Shown here one piece after another: positions 1-10,770 of a stretch of DNA of 64,000 nt. Each line of letters opens with the position of its first letter. Position 1 is the first letter of the stretch. The stretch lies in the NCBI GenBank assembly GCA_030068075.1, contig CM057828.1:116363699-116427698 (forward strand), in the 5' to 3' direction. Position numbers and translations under genes: made by a program. The notes beneath the pieces are model-generated. The model was not told where the DNA came from and ran no database searches. It saw only the letters and a program-made list of their open reading frames with translations. Source of the DNA: Paguma larvata (taxonomy: Eukaryota; Chordata; Mammalia; Carnivora; Viverridae).

Positions 1-1204
1 CAGAGACAGGAAGATCGTTCTTCTGCTGACCTATAGTAACAAAGCTCATCGTGACCATTACATCATGAATGAGCCCAGAGGCCGAATGGCAGAAGGTACA
101 GGGAGTTGTTATACATTTTATAACCTAATCTGCTTTCTGCACATGACAGTTTAGAATTCTAAAGCTCCATTTTCATGCAAAGGGCACTTCCCCAGATCTC
201 CAGAAACCACTCATTCATTTCTTCACTTTTTTTTTTTTTTTTTTTTGCCAGCTCTTCTTTTCATCTACTTCCCAACCGTGCTACCTGCCACAATTCCAGG
301 GTTCCCTGCTCCGTTGGAGACCTGCTGGCCTGGGCATCTGATGTGTTGCTGGAACTCATCAATTGTCGAGAGACAGGTGCTCTAACATTCAGTGACATCA
401 GAGCCAATGGAATAGCTCCCAGAGTATCTTCAGTGGCTCTGTGTGGCCGGCTATGAAAATAACAACTTACTGAGTGCCCATTCTGTGCCTAGCACTGCGT
501 TAGGCACTTATGATGGATTAGGGAACAAATAGACAAGGGTCCTGAGGAGTCCCACCCCAGGCCAAAATGCTACATGTGATCTTTCAGGCCTGACCATAGC
601 TAATTATAAAGCTTTAGCCTGACAGTCTTCCTGGGGGGAAAGCTGCCCTCCCCTCACCAGCGTTGGTACACAGCTCACGCGCCACTCTCTGGAGGACCCT
701 GCCCCCCAGGACTCACCTCCCCAGCTGGCCGCGCTCTCATGCGTGCCCGTGTTCCGAGCTTCGGTGCCTCCAGTTGGAGACGCTGTCCAGGCACCTCTGC
801 AGGGATCTCTTTATGGCTGGGAGGGTCCCGGAAGAGCTCTTCCTTCACTCTGACTCATCCTCAGTACTTTTCCACTCCTGGCCCTGCTCCTTCTCCTGCT
901 CCCATTCCCCCTTCCACAAAATGGTGGGAGCCCGTGGCTCCGTGCTCCCTCAGCAGTGTGCTGATCTACCTGATCTTACCCAGCTCCGTTTACGGATAAA
1001 TGGAATAGTGGGGAGGCCGGCACCTTCTTTCTCTTTGTGGCATTTTCCTGACACTCTTGCAGTACGTGAATAAAGGCAATAGAGTCAGGCTTATTGTTCT
1101 AGTCGGCCATTTTGACAGCTGACAGCCTTCTAACTAGTCCTTGTGCTCATAAAGCTTACATTCTAGATTACTCTCTGATTTGGGATAAAAACTCAATACA
1201 TTTT
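1..1204. other. Unique intergenic sequence
   Basis: No gene is seen. It holds a T20-class tract near 228-246 and a short MIR remnant, listed separately. The 93- and 136-codon open frames here have no recognisable domain and overlap low-complexity sequence, so I treat them as chance frames. Confidence 0.7.
455..516 (-). mobile_element. MIR fragment
   Basis: The stretch reading from TTACTGAGTGCCCATTCTGT to GCGTTAGGCACTTATGATGG matches the reverse-oriented MIR 3' region (ACTATGTGCCAGGCACTG class). It is short and diverged. Confidence 0.55.
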
Positions 1205-1320
1205 GGGATGCCTGGTTGGCTCAGTTAGAGGAGCATGTGACTCTTGATCTCTGGGTCATGGGTTCGAGCCCCACGTTGGGTGTAGAGATTACATAAACAA
1301 ACAAAGAAATAAACTTAAAA
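1205..1320 (+). mobile_element. CAN-SINE, older short type
   Basis: It has a tRNA-Lys-like head with A box near 1216 and B box GGTTCGAGCC at 1261-1270. The head passes directly into GGGTGTAGAGATTACATAAA and an A-rich tail, without the CTGACAGCTCAGAGCC body of the felid type. This is the older, generic carnivore SINEC form, probably inactive. Confidence 0.85.
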
Positions 1321-1493
1321 ACTCGATGACTTTCGAAAGTAAATGTTAGAAGAAAGGTAGCACATTAATTCATTTTCGATAATAGCAACTTAACTCAAAT
1401 TTTTACTTTAAGACTAGTTGTTAGGGAAGGTACAAAATGTAAAATGCTGCCCAAGGTTACAGGTTTGGGTAAGCATGTCCTGAAAGATCTTAG

Positions 1494-1875
1494 TAGCTGT
1501 CTTAGTTGCTCTGGTCCATTGTAACAAGAAACCACAGGCTGCGGAGCTTAAAAGACAGACATTTATTTCTCACGGCTCCAGAGGTTGGAAGTCCAAGATC
1601 AAGAGGCCAACAGATTCAATTCCCGATAAGGACTTGCTTCCTGGATTGTAGGTAGCTGCCTTCTTTATGTGACTTTACGACAGGGAGACAGAGCTCTGGT
1701 CTCTCTTTCTCTTCTTATAAAGACATTACTGCTGTCATGGGAGACCCACCCTCATGCTCTTATCTAAACCGAATTGCCTCCCAAAAGCCGACCTCAAAGT
1801 ACCATCACACTGAAGTTATGGCTTCGACATATGGATTTGCTGGGAATACAAGCATTCAGTCTACTCAGTAGCCAT
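1494..1875 (-). mobile_element. MaLR (MST/MLT1-type) solo LTR
   Basis: The reverse complement follows the MaLR LTR pattern. GACTGAATG and TCATATGTTGAA-like blocks lie at the right end, TATAAGAAG in the middle, and CTTGATCTTGGACTTCCAAC then GAAATAAATGTCTG (polyA-signal region) at the left. No internal retroviral sequence is attached. The exact subfamily cannot be fixed by eye. Confidence 0.7.
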
Positions 1876-1902
1876 TGTACATTATTACAGGTATCATATT
1901 TT

Positions 1903-2102
1903 GTTATTATTATTTTAGAGAGAGAGACAGAGAGACAGTGCATGTGCCAGTGGGGAGGGACACAGAGAAAGAGACTATCTCAAACAGTCTCCACATTCAG
2001 CACAAAGCCCAACACCAGGCTCAGTCCCACAACCCCGGGATCATGACCTGAGCTGAAATCAAGAGTTGGACATTCAACCGACTAAACCATGAAGGCTCCT
2101 GA
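1903..2102 (-). mobile_element. CAN-SINE
   Basis: Reverse orientation: T-rich tail, GA-rich tract, then GGATCATGACCTGAGCTGAA and CAACCGACTAAACCATGAAG (the head). It is flanked by a near-identical TSD, GTATCATATTTT at 1891-1902 and GTACCATATTTT at 2103-2114, showing target-primed insertion. Confidence 0.88.
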
Positions 2103-2154
2103 GTACCATATTTTTGAGAGTGATGGGGAACATTAAAAAGGGAGTTAGCTGGGC

Positions 2155-2210
2155 ATTTGTTTTGTTTTGTTTTGTATTTTGTCTTATTTCATTTTGTTTT
2201 ATTTTGTTTG
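2155..2210 (+). repeat. (TTTTG)n low-complexity tract
   Basis: Imperfect pentamer repeat of TTTTG/TTTTA. No element boundary could be assigned. Confidence 0.8.
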
Positions 2211-2934
2211 CACAGAATTTTTCCTTTCAAAAAGTGCCTTTCTCCATTGTGGGTACCAGAGGTAGACAAATTCAAGGCTAAGGGCATAGTCATCTAGTCT
2301 GCCAAGTCTACTCAACTTCTGACACCAACTGCAATGAGGATGCTAAACTTCAAAGTCTGAGGGAACAGTTTGCACAAGACCATCCTCACTTCAGACCAAC
2401 TGGCTACACCTTTAGGGGCTCCCATGACCACCCTCAGTTTACTAGAAGTATGGTTTTATTATAACAAAGTGATACAAATTAGAACCAGAGATGCAGAAGG
2501 TGAAGTGTGAGAGGGTTCTAAATATGAAACTTCTATCATATTCAGAGATGCATTACACTCCAGCATCAAAATGTTACAGCAAATAAAGAATATTGTCAAC
2601 CAGGGAAACTCACCCTCACTTTGGTCTCAGGGTTTTCACTGGAATTTCATTACTTAGGCATGACTGATTGAATCATTGCCCACATAGTTGAATTCAATTT
2701 GCAACCCCCTCCCCTCCCCTATTTTAAGCTAATACCTTATGATTTAAAGCTACAATGTTCTCATCAAATGATTGACCTTCCTAGCATGGCCATGCCCTTG
2801 CCTTGAATCACCTCATTAGTATAAACCGTCAGATGTGGCCCAAGGAGTCCACCGTGGGTAAAGGCACTCCCATCACTTTGGAAATTCTAAGGGTTTAGAG
2901 ATCACATCACAAGGGTCACGACAAAGGCCAGATC
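2211..2934. other. Unique intergenic sequence
   Basis: No gene or recognisable mobile element is seen. It is moderately AT-rich with a CCCCTCCCCTCCCCT run near 2706. Confidence 0.6.
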
Positions 2935-3290
2935 TCCCTTTGGGTAAAATTAACTCATTATTACACAGTGGGATTGCCAACCACCTGACTCACGTTGGTC
3001 AATTGGAACATCCCATCCTCTGACAACACTCAGTGATTGGTTCAGGGTTGAGCACACCTCAGGCTGGATTTGGTAGAAAGTGTGTATGTGTGTATTAGAG
3101 GTAGAAACAGAGGGAGGGATTTGACGATATCACTTGAGTCTCTGAATTTAGCTACATGAGAAATCTTCTAGACTTCACTTACAAGAGCTGATAGATTCAT
3201 TCTTCTTTTTTTTTCTTCTTCTTTTAGTTTAAGCTACTTCAAGTCAGGTTTCTGTCACTTACAGTCGAATGCATCTTGTCTAATACCTGA
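2935..3290 (+). mobile_element. MLT1-like MaLR LTR
   Basis: TGATTGGTTCAGGGTTGAGC near 3034 and the 3' end TTTCTGTCACTTACAGTCGA...TCTAATAC match the mammalian MLT1-class pattern (polyA-signal region, then GGTTTCTGTCACTTGCAACC, then CTGACTAATAC). The left boundary is uncertain. A T-rich insertion sits near 3203-3225. Confidence 0.55.
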
Positions 3291-5589
3291 AGGATTTTTG
3301 TGAGTGCTGAAATGGAGACAGAGAATGGATACAGACCACCCCACCTTTATCTCTTTTGGGAAACTGCCCATGATCATTCTTATTGTCTAGTTTTCTAAAG
3401 GTACCACGTGGTTTGCTTTTACTTGAAGTTAACCGAGAAATTCAAATTGATCTCTATCCCACAAAAAAGTCATGGCAATTGGCTGATTGATAATTCAATT
3501 ATGTTTAAAATAATATAATGTACTATCTCTAACCACAGAGGAATATTGTGATCAAGCTTAATCCCTCCCACTCCTGACAACCACTCATTATAACCAACAG
3601 GAATATTCCTACCACTAAGTTTTATTGATAAGAACAATTTAAGAAGCTGAACGAAAGGTTATTCTCATTCAAAACCAGGCTTTAGACTTGTAGTTCTGAA
3701 TCTTAGTGAGACACCACCCCATGTTACAAACACAGGTGATGCATAAGGATATATATATATATATATATGTATATTAAAAACTTTAGTGGTAAGGTACCCA
3801 AATTACAAAGTATTTAATTTTTGAATTAATTATTATCATTTCCGATTTTCCATATCATAACACACTCTGTCTCACATGTATTCCATCAGATCTCTCAAGT
3901 GAAAGAGAAGTGCACTTTACCACAGGCGGGGAGCTGAGATGAAGTACAAGCCACAGTCTTAACCAATGCCTCAGCCCATGGGGTATTTTCTTTACATAAA
4001 CATCTTCTGTCACAGGTAGTAACTCAGAATGAGAACCATCAGGAACCAGTTATGTAGGGTAAACAAATATGACTATATTCATAGCCTTGACATGAAGTCT
4101 TCTTTGTAAATGCCAAAATAGCAGAAACTATCTCTCCTTCTATTTGTTCTTACTATGTTTCTGCAAAGATGGGATTAGAGACAAGTACAAAAGCCTGAAA
4201 GCAGAGGGAAAGATTTAAAATTTATTCTCCAATAATCTGATGATCCCATATTTTTCATTACTTCTGAGCCAGCATGCATTGTTATTGTCACTGAACCACA
4301 TATGAAATTTGTCCACAGCTAAATCTTTCTATCTGGGACGGTTATTTTTCTTAAATGGAATGAATAAAATCTAACAAGTTTTATACTTGCTTAACATTCA
4401 ATTATTCGCACCAAAAGCAGCATAGTGCATGAGTGAAACCCGCCTTGGTTTTGCATGAACACTGTCATGCGAAAAGTTTCAGAGTTGATACATTAAAAAC
4501 AAACTATAAGCTTCCGTTGACAGGCTTCTGAAACGTCATGCTTCTTTGCCCAACAAAAATAAACTTTCAAAGTCTTCTGACTCAGTTTTCAAACATTTTC
4601 CATTCAGACTTAAAGGTACTATTATGTGTAATTTTATCAAAATTTCCCAACAGATAGCTATATTCTACGAGGCACCTCCGATTGCCTCAGATATACCACC
4701 TCCCAGCCCATTCTGCTACTGCTATCACCCAACCAACTCTCGTTTCACACACGCTGGGGCTGAGCAACAGCCCCTCCAAGTTTCTGGCTTCTCCTGAAAC
4801 CTCTACACTTGGATGAAGCCCCACACTGCAGGGGCCAGGGGATGCTCCCCAGAATTAATTTCCCACCAGGTCTAGCGCTTTCAAGAACTGGCCCCAGAAA
4901 GAGGTTTGGAGGAGAAGTCGGTGACAGTCTGGTCTGAAAGCCACGCCCCAGGATGAGCCACAGGGAGATTCCAGGGAGATTTGTCAAGCGGAAGAAGAGA
5001 AGATGCCTTTGGTAGCTGACACGTGTTGCTGATTGGGTGACTTCCGGCAGCATCCAGGCCCGCAATTTTCCTTCCTTTCTCAATTCGCCTTCAGTTTTTG
5101 TGAATCCTAGTCCATGCGTATGCATTAAGCTCGATGACAAAGAGCTGCACAAAGGTCAAAGGAAACAAAAACAGATGGAGGTTTCAATCCATCCTCATGG
5201 ACTTTCAACCTGCTCACGATCGCCTCTTCCTGACCACCTGCCCCGTGGACTTCCAGCTCCAGCAACAGATATGGAGATAGCTTTATGGGACTCTAGAACA
5301 GCCCTACAATGGCATAAGCCAATTCCTGTGACAAATCCATACGTAAAGTCTCCTATTGGTTGTGCCTCTCTGGTGAACTGTAACTGATATACCTGGGGTA
5401 ACTCTCAATAATGGAAAACAGGTGATGGGAGGAAGAGCAGGCAAATCCCTCCATTTTCCTCCACTTTTCCCACAGAATAGTCCAAGGCATAAGGCTTTGC
5501 CATAGCCCATCCAGGGAAGTCTGTGTGAACTTCCCTTGTACCAACCTCCTGGGTTTATTTGTGCTCATTATGAAATGTAGCAAGCATGG
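3291..5589. other. Unique AT-rich intergenic sequence
   Basis: No gene is seen. A (TA)n microsatellite is listed separately. Open frames of 116 and 135 codons on opposite strands overlap around 4745-5387. They show no domain, signal peptide or splice context and are judged fortuitous. Confidence 0.6.
3749..3774 (+). repeat. (TA)n microsatellite
   Basis: About eleven TA dinucleotides (GATATATATATATATATATA class), likely polymorphic in length. Confidence 0.9.
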
Positions 5590-6055
5590 ATAGAGTCCAG
5601 TCTTCTCGGTAGATCTAATAAGATCCTTCCTGATCTGGTCCCCACTGAGCTCATCAGCCATCACCATCTTCATGTGATATTATTGCCCTAATGAAATTCA
5701 GTGCCTTGAAGGTCTCTTGTACTCTCTCCCTTGTGAGCCTTCACATAGTAAGTTTCCTTTACTAAGAGTACTTTTCTCATCTCTGCCCTGCCCAAGCCTA
5801 TCCTTCAGTTCTCAAATTTGGCATCACTGTCTCCCAGAAACCCTCTTGAGTCCCCTAGACTAGGGATGACGTGATCCATAACTCCCTCTCTTTTCCTTCT
5901 GTGACACTTGTCACACATGACTGTAATTGCTTGTTTAGTTATTTCCCCCACCAGACCGTATAACTTGTTTGTCTTCGCTTACTGCTGTATGCCTAATGCA
6001 AAATACAGGGCCTGGCACATAGGAGACACCCCATAAATATTTGATGGATGAATGA
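5590..6055 (+). mobile_element. L2 3' fragment
   Basis: L2-like text: CTGATCTGGTCCCCACTGAG, later CTGTGACACTTGTCACACAT, then GCCTGGCACATAGGAGACAC and the terminal ATAAATATTTGATGGATGAA. This is the normal order of the L2 3' end. It is ancient and 5'-truncated. Confidence 0.75.
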
Positions 6056-6874
6056 CCATCATTTTAAAAAGACAGCATGGCTCCCAGGCAGGGCTAATTT
6101 CACCATGATATGATTAAATGTATTGATATGTCTAAATAAAGAATGCATAAATCATTAAAGGAGCTGGTCAGTTAGGAAACAGAGAATAAGGTGAGTCACT
6201 GAGGTAAATGCTAGAATGCCTATCCAAGCATATCCAGAGATGAAGGAGAGTTAGCTAATGGGCTTCAAGTATTGTGGTCCCATTAGTAAGAACATCCCTT
6301 TTATGAAATTGATACATTCAACTCTTTTAGCCAGATGCTATTAACTCCCCATTGTCTAACTCCATACTCATGTAATTATTATTTGACTTCCCATGTCAGT
6401 CTGTCCACTAGAAGAAGGACATGTAGTTTCCAAGAATTTCAGATCTCCGTGACAGTGACTTCTCATCGTGAATGAATGAATTGGCCTCAGGTCATGGTGT
6501 GCACTGATGGTGAACTGAGCTGGATGGAGTCCCATCCCTTCTTTCTTCAGGGGACATTTCAACTCCCTTTTTCTTCACTTCTCAGGTTCAGTGGCCAACA
6601 CTTGCAGGAATGAGGTCCTGGAGACCCACAGTAGGAAATTAAAATAGTTACGACCAGGGGCAGGGGGCACGTCAATTTCTTCCAGCCCTCAAGGGACTCC
6701 TGGCTAGTTCAAGATACTTTGTCAAGGAACCCCAGCAAATCAACAGGCAGTTTTTGTAACATTTTGTTCTTTGGCACACGGGAAGAGTTATCACAAAATT
6801 TACTCATCAACCTGAGTAATTTCTAAGTCACACTGACCAAAAGAACACAAAAATGAAAGATTTTTAAAAGCAAT

Positions 6875-6912
6875 GACCATGTGAAGGTCACTAGACCATG
6901 TGAAGGTCACTA
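6875..6912 (+). repeat. 19-bp tandem duplication with AGGTCA
   Basis: Two exact copies of GACCATGTGAAGGTCACTA lie head to tail. Each contains AGGTCA, the nuclear-receptor half-site. Confidence 0.95.
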
Positions 6913-7489
6913 GAAATATAGGCTCTTAGATCGGATACTCTGGAGCAATGTTTTAGATTCATTTAAAATCACAGAAAATGAGACTTCATATCAAAATAAA
7001 ATAGATGGTCTTCCCTTGTTGCTGAAGTAGAAAAAGAAGCAGAAAATTCTAAGAACCCTTATTCCCATAATCACTACGCATGATAATAGATGGTTCGACA
7101 AGTAAAATACAGTGTATTACGTTTCCGTATACTTGAGGGAAAGCCCAATGGTTTAAATTTCAATTTTTGTAAAATAAATGAAATTAGCAGCATCAATTTA
7201 GTAAAAGGATGAGTACAAGTAAAGATTGTACAATCGACACAGAAACCTCGTAGAAATATATGCATTACACCTCACATACACTCTTCAACAGAATGTAAAA
7301 TGTCAGCAATTAATGCCTCTGTTCCACCCAGGAAGGTACAACTCTTCATTTAGATCTTTGTCCTTTAAAACCAAAAAGGACATGAGATAATTGGAAACCG
7401 TCTTGGAACCATGCTACTTATGAATTTGTCAGTGAGTGGGTATTGGTCTATGGCCTTGTTTCTGTTCTTATATCAGAGAAGGGGGTCCA

Positions 7490-7650
7490 GTTCAATTAAT
7501 GCAAAGTACAAACATGTTTAGCATTAAACTATACTTTTCATTTCTCCAATGGCTTGAGCAAAACATGAGTTTCCTTTAATTAAAGTGTGCACGGGGAATG
7601 CTAATGAAAATTTTGCTAAGGTTCCAACACCTTTTGAAAACAAACCTGAT
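7490..7650. promoter_or_regulatory. Candidate conserved noncoding element
   Basis: Repeat-free sequence with AATTAATGCAAAG at 7494-7506 and the perfect 12-bp palindrome CTTTAATTAAAG at 7574-7585, followed by TGCTAATGAAAATTTTGC. Clustered homeodomain/POU-like sites suggest, but do not prove, an enhancer. Confidence 0.3.
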
Positions 7651-8309
7651 CACACACCGAAGAGAACACAGGAGAGAGAGGAGAAAGAAAAAAAGAAGAA
7701 AAAGAATTAAAACTAATCAAAAAGAAAAGCTAAACTAACGTTAATCAATCCCTTGACATTTGGCACCCTGAAAATTATAGCTTAGCATTTCAAGAGGAGG
7801 AGAAAACGGGATGAAGATGTTTCACTTGCTAATAAAAACAGAGGTAAGAATTGCATTACCAAAATCTGAAAAAGCAAATAAAATGCATCAGCAATTAATC
7901 ACAATGTGAGGTAGAAGCTCATTCTTTAATGTAAAAGGTAGAAAACACAAGACTGCAAACTCCTACTCTTCGTTTTCCACATTTCTTAAGTTGTTGTTGT
8001 GTTTGTTTTTTTTTAACCTCCTGATTCTCACTCTTCCTTAGATGAGACCGGAGACCAAAGCTCCTTTCGTTAGCCTGCTGGAACTATTCTCTGACAAAGA
8101 CATCTGCACCCACCTGCCAACTTTGTTGGCCAGAATATAGAACGAGTGGCCCTCATGGAAGACTTGTAGTGCTAGAAAGGGCTATATTATTAAAAACTAA
8201 ACAGGAGACCAGCGAGAGCACGCAGGGTGCCCATTGGCCTATAGCTGGAGTGAAATTTCAGATCCGGTGTTTCCTCCATCCCTCATGGTGTAACAGAAAT
8301 GATACTGGA

Positions 8310-8470
8310 TCAAGGTCGAGATCCCTGGACTCTAGATCAGCCTTTGCTGCTCATCGCATGTGTGATTTGAGGCAAATCTAGCTGGCTTTGGTGGGCCAGT
8401 TTCCCAGCCTTTAAAACAAGGGGATGAACTTGATGTCTCTAGGTTCACTTCTACGTCCACATTAATCTTA
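8310..8470 (+). mobile_element. MIR/MIRb-like element
   Basis: The order TCCCTGGACTCTAGATCAGC, TGTGATTTGAGGCAAATC, CCAGTTTCCCAGCCTTTAAA, GATGAACTTGATGTCTCTAG parallels the MIR sense strand (gains and losses of a tRNA-derived core). It is strongly diverged. Confidence 0.6.
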
Positions 8471-8935
8471 CACTGTAGTAATTCTCCAGCGGAAAACGAT
8501 CATCTATTCCCTCGTTTGTTTCTCTCTCTTTTAATGAAAGTAAAATTGGATATATATAATAAAAGAAGCTTCTGGTTTTATCGTTCTTCATTAATGACTC
8601 ATTCTCTTTGGATGGGCCTTGCCACACACCCAGATTTCATTTTCAGACTATGCATATCTGAACCTGGTTAGACCTTGGGACACCACCCTCAGAAAGTCCT
8701 CTCCAGGAGGTCTACATGGAATGCTTACTTCTGGGCTGAGGTGGGGACGCTGGACTCAAGCTTCAAGTTCATACTGGAATTTCACTTAGGCTTGAAATGC
8801 TGGGGAAACTCTTGAATGTTACCATTCTCTACAGGTGATTTAAGACCTCTTATCTAAGGTCACCTTCCCCTAAACTGAAATCTCCACGTGTGCCTATGCC
8901 GTGGCCCATGAACAAGCTTTCAAAGAAAGCTACAT
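8471..8935. other. Unique intergenic sequence
   Basis: No gene or mobile element is recognised, apart from the left TSD copy of the next SINE at 8918-8935. Confidence 0.6.
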
Positions 8936-9159
8936 GGAGCCGCCTGGGCAGCTCAGTCGGTTAAGCATCCGACTTTGACTCAGGTCATGATCTCGCAGTT
9001 CCTGTGTTTGAGCCCCGGGTCGGGCTCTGTGCTGACAGCTCAGAGCTTGGAGCCTGCTTTGGATTCCGAGTCTCTCTCTCTCTCTCTCTCTGCCTTTCCC
9101 CCACTCATGCTCTCCCTCTCTCTGTCTCTCTCTCAAAAATAAATAAACATTAAAAAATT
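8936..9159 (+). mobile_element. CAN-SINE, felid type, full length
   Basis: Head GGAGCCGCCTGGGCAGCTCA, B-box region, CTGACAGCTCAGAGCTTGGA body, CT tract and AATAAATAAACATTAAAAAA tail are all present. The TSD is 18 nt with two differences (8918-8935 and 9160-9177). Confidence 0.95.
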
Positions 9160-9317
9160 TTTCAAAGAGAGATACATATTCTTAATCTTCCTAAAGGGGG
9201 TCTCCGAAGGGGCTAAAAATGCCCCATTAAAAGGAAAAGGAAGAGGCACATGGTTTTTTTACCATATAGCTTAAAAGAGTAATTGTCGGACAAGAAATAT
9301 TATCAAATGGTTTCTAT

Positions 9318-9896
9318 TATGAGCTGAATTGTCTCCCCCAACCAAGGTCATATGTTGAAGTCCTAACCACTAGTACCGCAGAATATGCCTGTATTTGGAG
9401 ATAAGATCTTTAAACAGGTAATTGAGTTAAATGAGGTCACTAGAGCAGACCCTAAACCAATCTGATTGGTGTCCTTATAAGAAGAGGAAAATCTGGGTTT
9501 GGACCCAGTTACATAGGAAAGACCAGGTGAAGACACAAGGAGAAGATGGCCACCTGCAAGCCAGGAAAGAGATCTCAGAATAAAACCAACCCAGTTTAAG
9601 ACTGCAGGATTGTAATAAACCTAATTTCTGGGGCACTTGGGTGGCTCCATTAGTTGAGCATACGACTTCAGCTCAGGTTATGATCTCAAGGTTAGTGGGT
9701 TCGAGCCCCAAGTCGGGCTCTGTGCTGACAGCTCAGAGCCTGGAGCCTGCTTTGGATTCTGTGTTTCTTCTCTCTCTGTCCCTTCCCCGCTCATTCTCTC
9801 TCTCAAAAAATAAACATTAAAAATTTGTTTAAAAAACAGAAAATTAATTTTTGTTGTCTAAGCCACCGAAGCTTTGGCCACCCTAACAAACGAATA
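9318..9896 (+). mobile_element. MLT1-like MaLR LTR, split by a SINE
   Basis: The left part (9318-9626) runs from GAGCTGAATTGTCTCCCCCA through TCATATGTTGAAGTCCTAAC, GTGTCCTTATAAGAAGAGGA and TGCAAGCCAGGAAAGAGATC. The right part (9840-9896) is TTGTTGTCTAAGCCACCGAA to the 3' end. A CAN-SINE interrupts the polyA-signal region. It is a solo LTR with no internal sequence. Confidence 0.78.
9628..9839 (+). mobile_element. CAN-SINE, felid type
   Basis: Complete head to tail: GGGGCACTTGGGTGGCTCCA, GGTTCGAGCCCC, CTGACAGCTCAGAGCCTGGA and AAAATAAACATTAAAA. It is inserted in the MLT1-like LTR and is therefore younger than it. Confidence 0.95.
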
Positions 9897-10524
9897 TATT
9901 TTCCCCTTTTGTCTTACTATTAGTCCTCTTTGTTATAAAAGTAACACATATTCAGTGGACAGACCAGAAGCTCTGTAAGGGTACACCCTGTCTGCTTTAT
10001 TCACTACTGATCCACGGTACCCACCGTAGTGCCCAATATGCAGCAGATGCCCAAAGAGTGTGTTGACTGATTACAGACAAATTTAAAATTACAAGCAAGT
10101 ATGAATAAAAAATACAAATAACAGACAATCCCACTGACCACTGAAAACCATTATTTTCATGTACTGTCATTTCTCTCCACCATTTCTCAAAAATATGCTC
10201 TGCCTGTCTTGGAGACACCGACTGAAACTTAATTTTTAACAACTTCTTAATTCCTAACTACTTCCTAACTACTACCAATTTTTAACTACCGTTGGGTATT
10301 TAAATTGCTTCCATTTTTTGTCATTATGAATACCATGAATGATATCCTTGTAAACATATTGTGTCCTGTTTCCTCAAAACAGATTTCTGGAAGCGAAGTG
10401 CTCAAGTCAGATGCATACACATCATTAAGGTTTTAACGTATATGTCAAGTTTTATTATTTAGGATTTTACCAGTTTATACTCCCCCCATCAGTGTGTTGG
10501 GTTTCTAGCTTCCAATAATAATTA
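9897..10524. other. Unique intergenic sequence
   Basis: No gene is seen. TCATTATGAATACCATGAATGA-like text around 10321 resembles old L1 3' sequence in reverse, but it is too weak to call. Confidence 0.5.
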
Positions 10525-10770
10525 TTATAATTTGAGTATTAATTGAGAATGGACTATGTGCCAGATAATACACTGAGCACTTTATAAGCATGATTTTACA
10601 TAAATCTCTCAAAACCCCAGGGAGGTGGTTACTAATATTATCTGCATCTTACAGATGAGGAAAACAGTCTTAGGGAAAATAAATGACAAGCCCAAGCTCC
10701 CTTCGCTAGTAAGAGTAGGAGCTAAGAAGCAAAAGCAGTCTATCGGATTCTAGTAACTTCCCGGGACCCT
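10525..10770 (-). mobile_element. MIR
   Basis: The order GGACTATGTGCCAGATAATA, CATCTTACAGATGAGGAAAA, AATGACAAGCCCAAGCTCCC is the reverse-oriented MIR core and 3' half. Confidence 0.8.

Larger units (their letters stand above)
6056..8309. other. Unique intergenic sequence with candidate conserved block
   Basis: No gene is seen. It holds a 19-bp tandem duplication (6875-6912), an A-rich purine tract at about 7670-7715, and a homeobox-motif-rich stretch near 7490-7620, all noted separately. Confidence 0.6.

Noticed and set aside
1216..1272. tRNA-like A and B boxes here and at each SINE head
   Set aside because: They belong to tRNA-Lys-derived SINE heads. No cloverleaf with an intact acceptor stem is present.
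4745..5387. Opposed 135- and 116-codon frames
   Set aside because: Overlapping frames on both strands without domain content indicate chance openness rather than genes.
6875..6912. Short direct repeats considered as a CRISPR array
   Set aside because: Only two abutting copies without spacers, in a mammalian genome.
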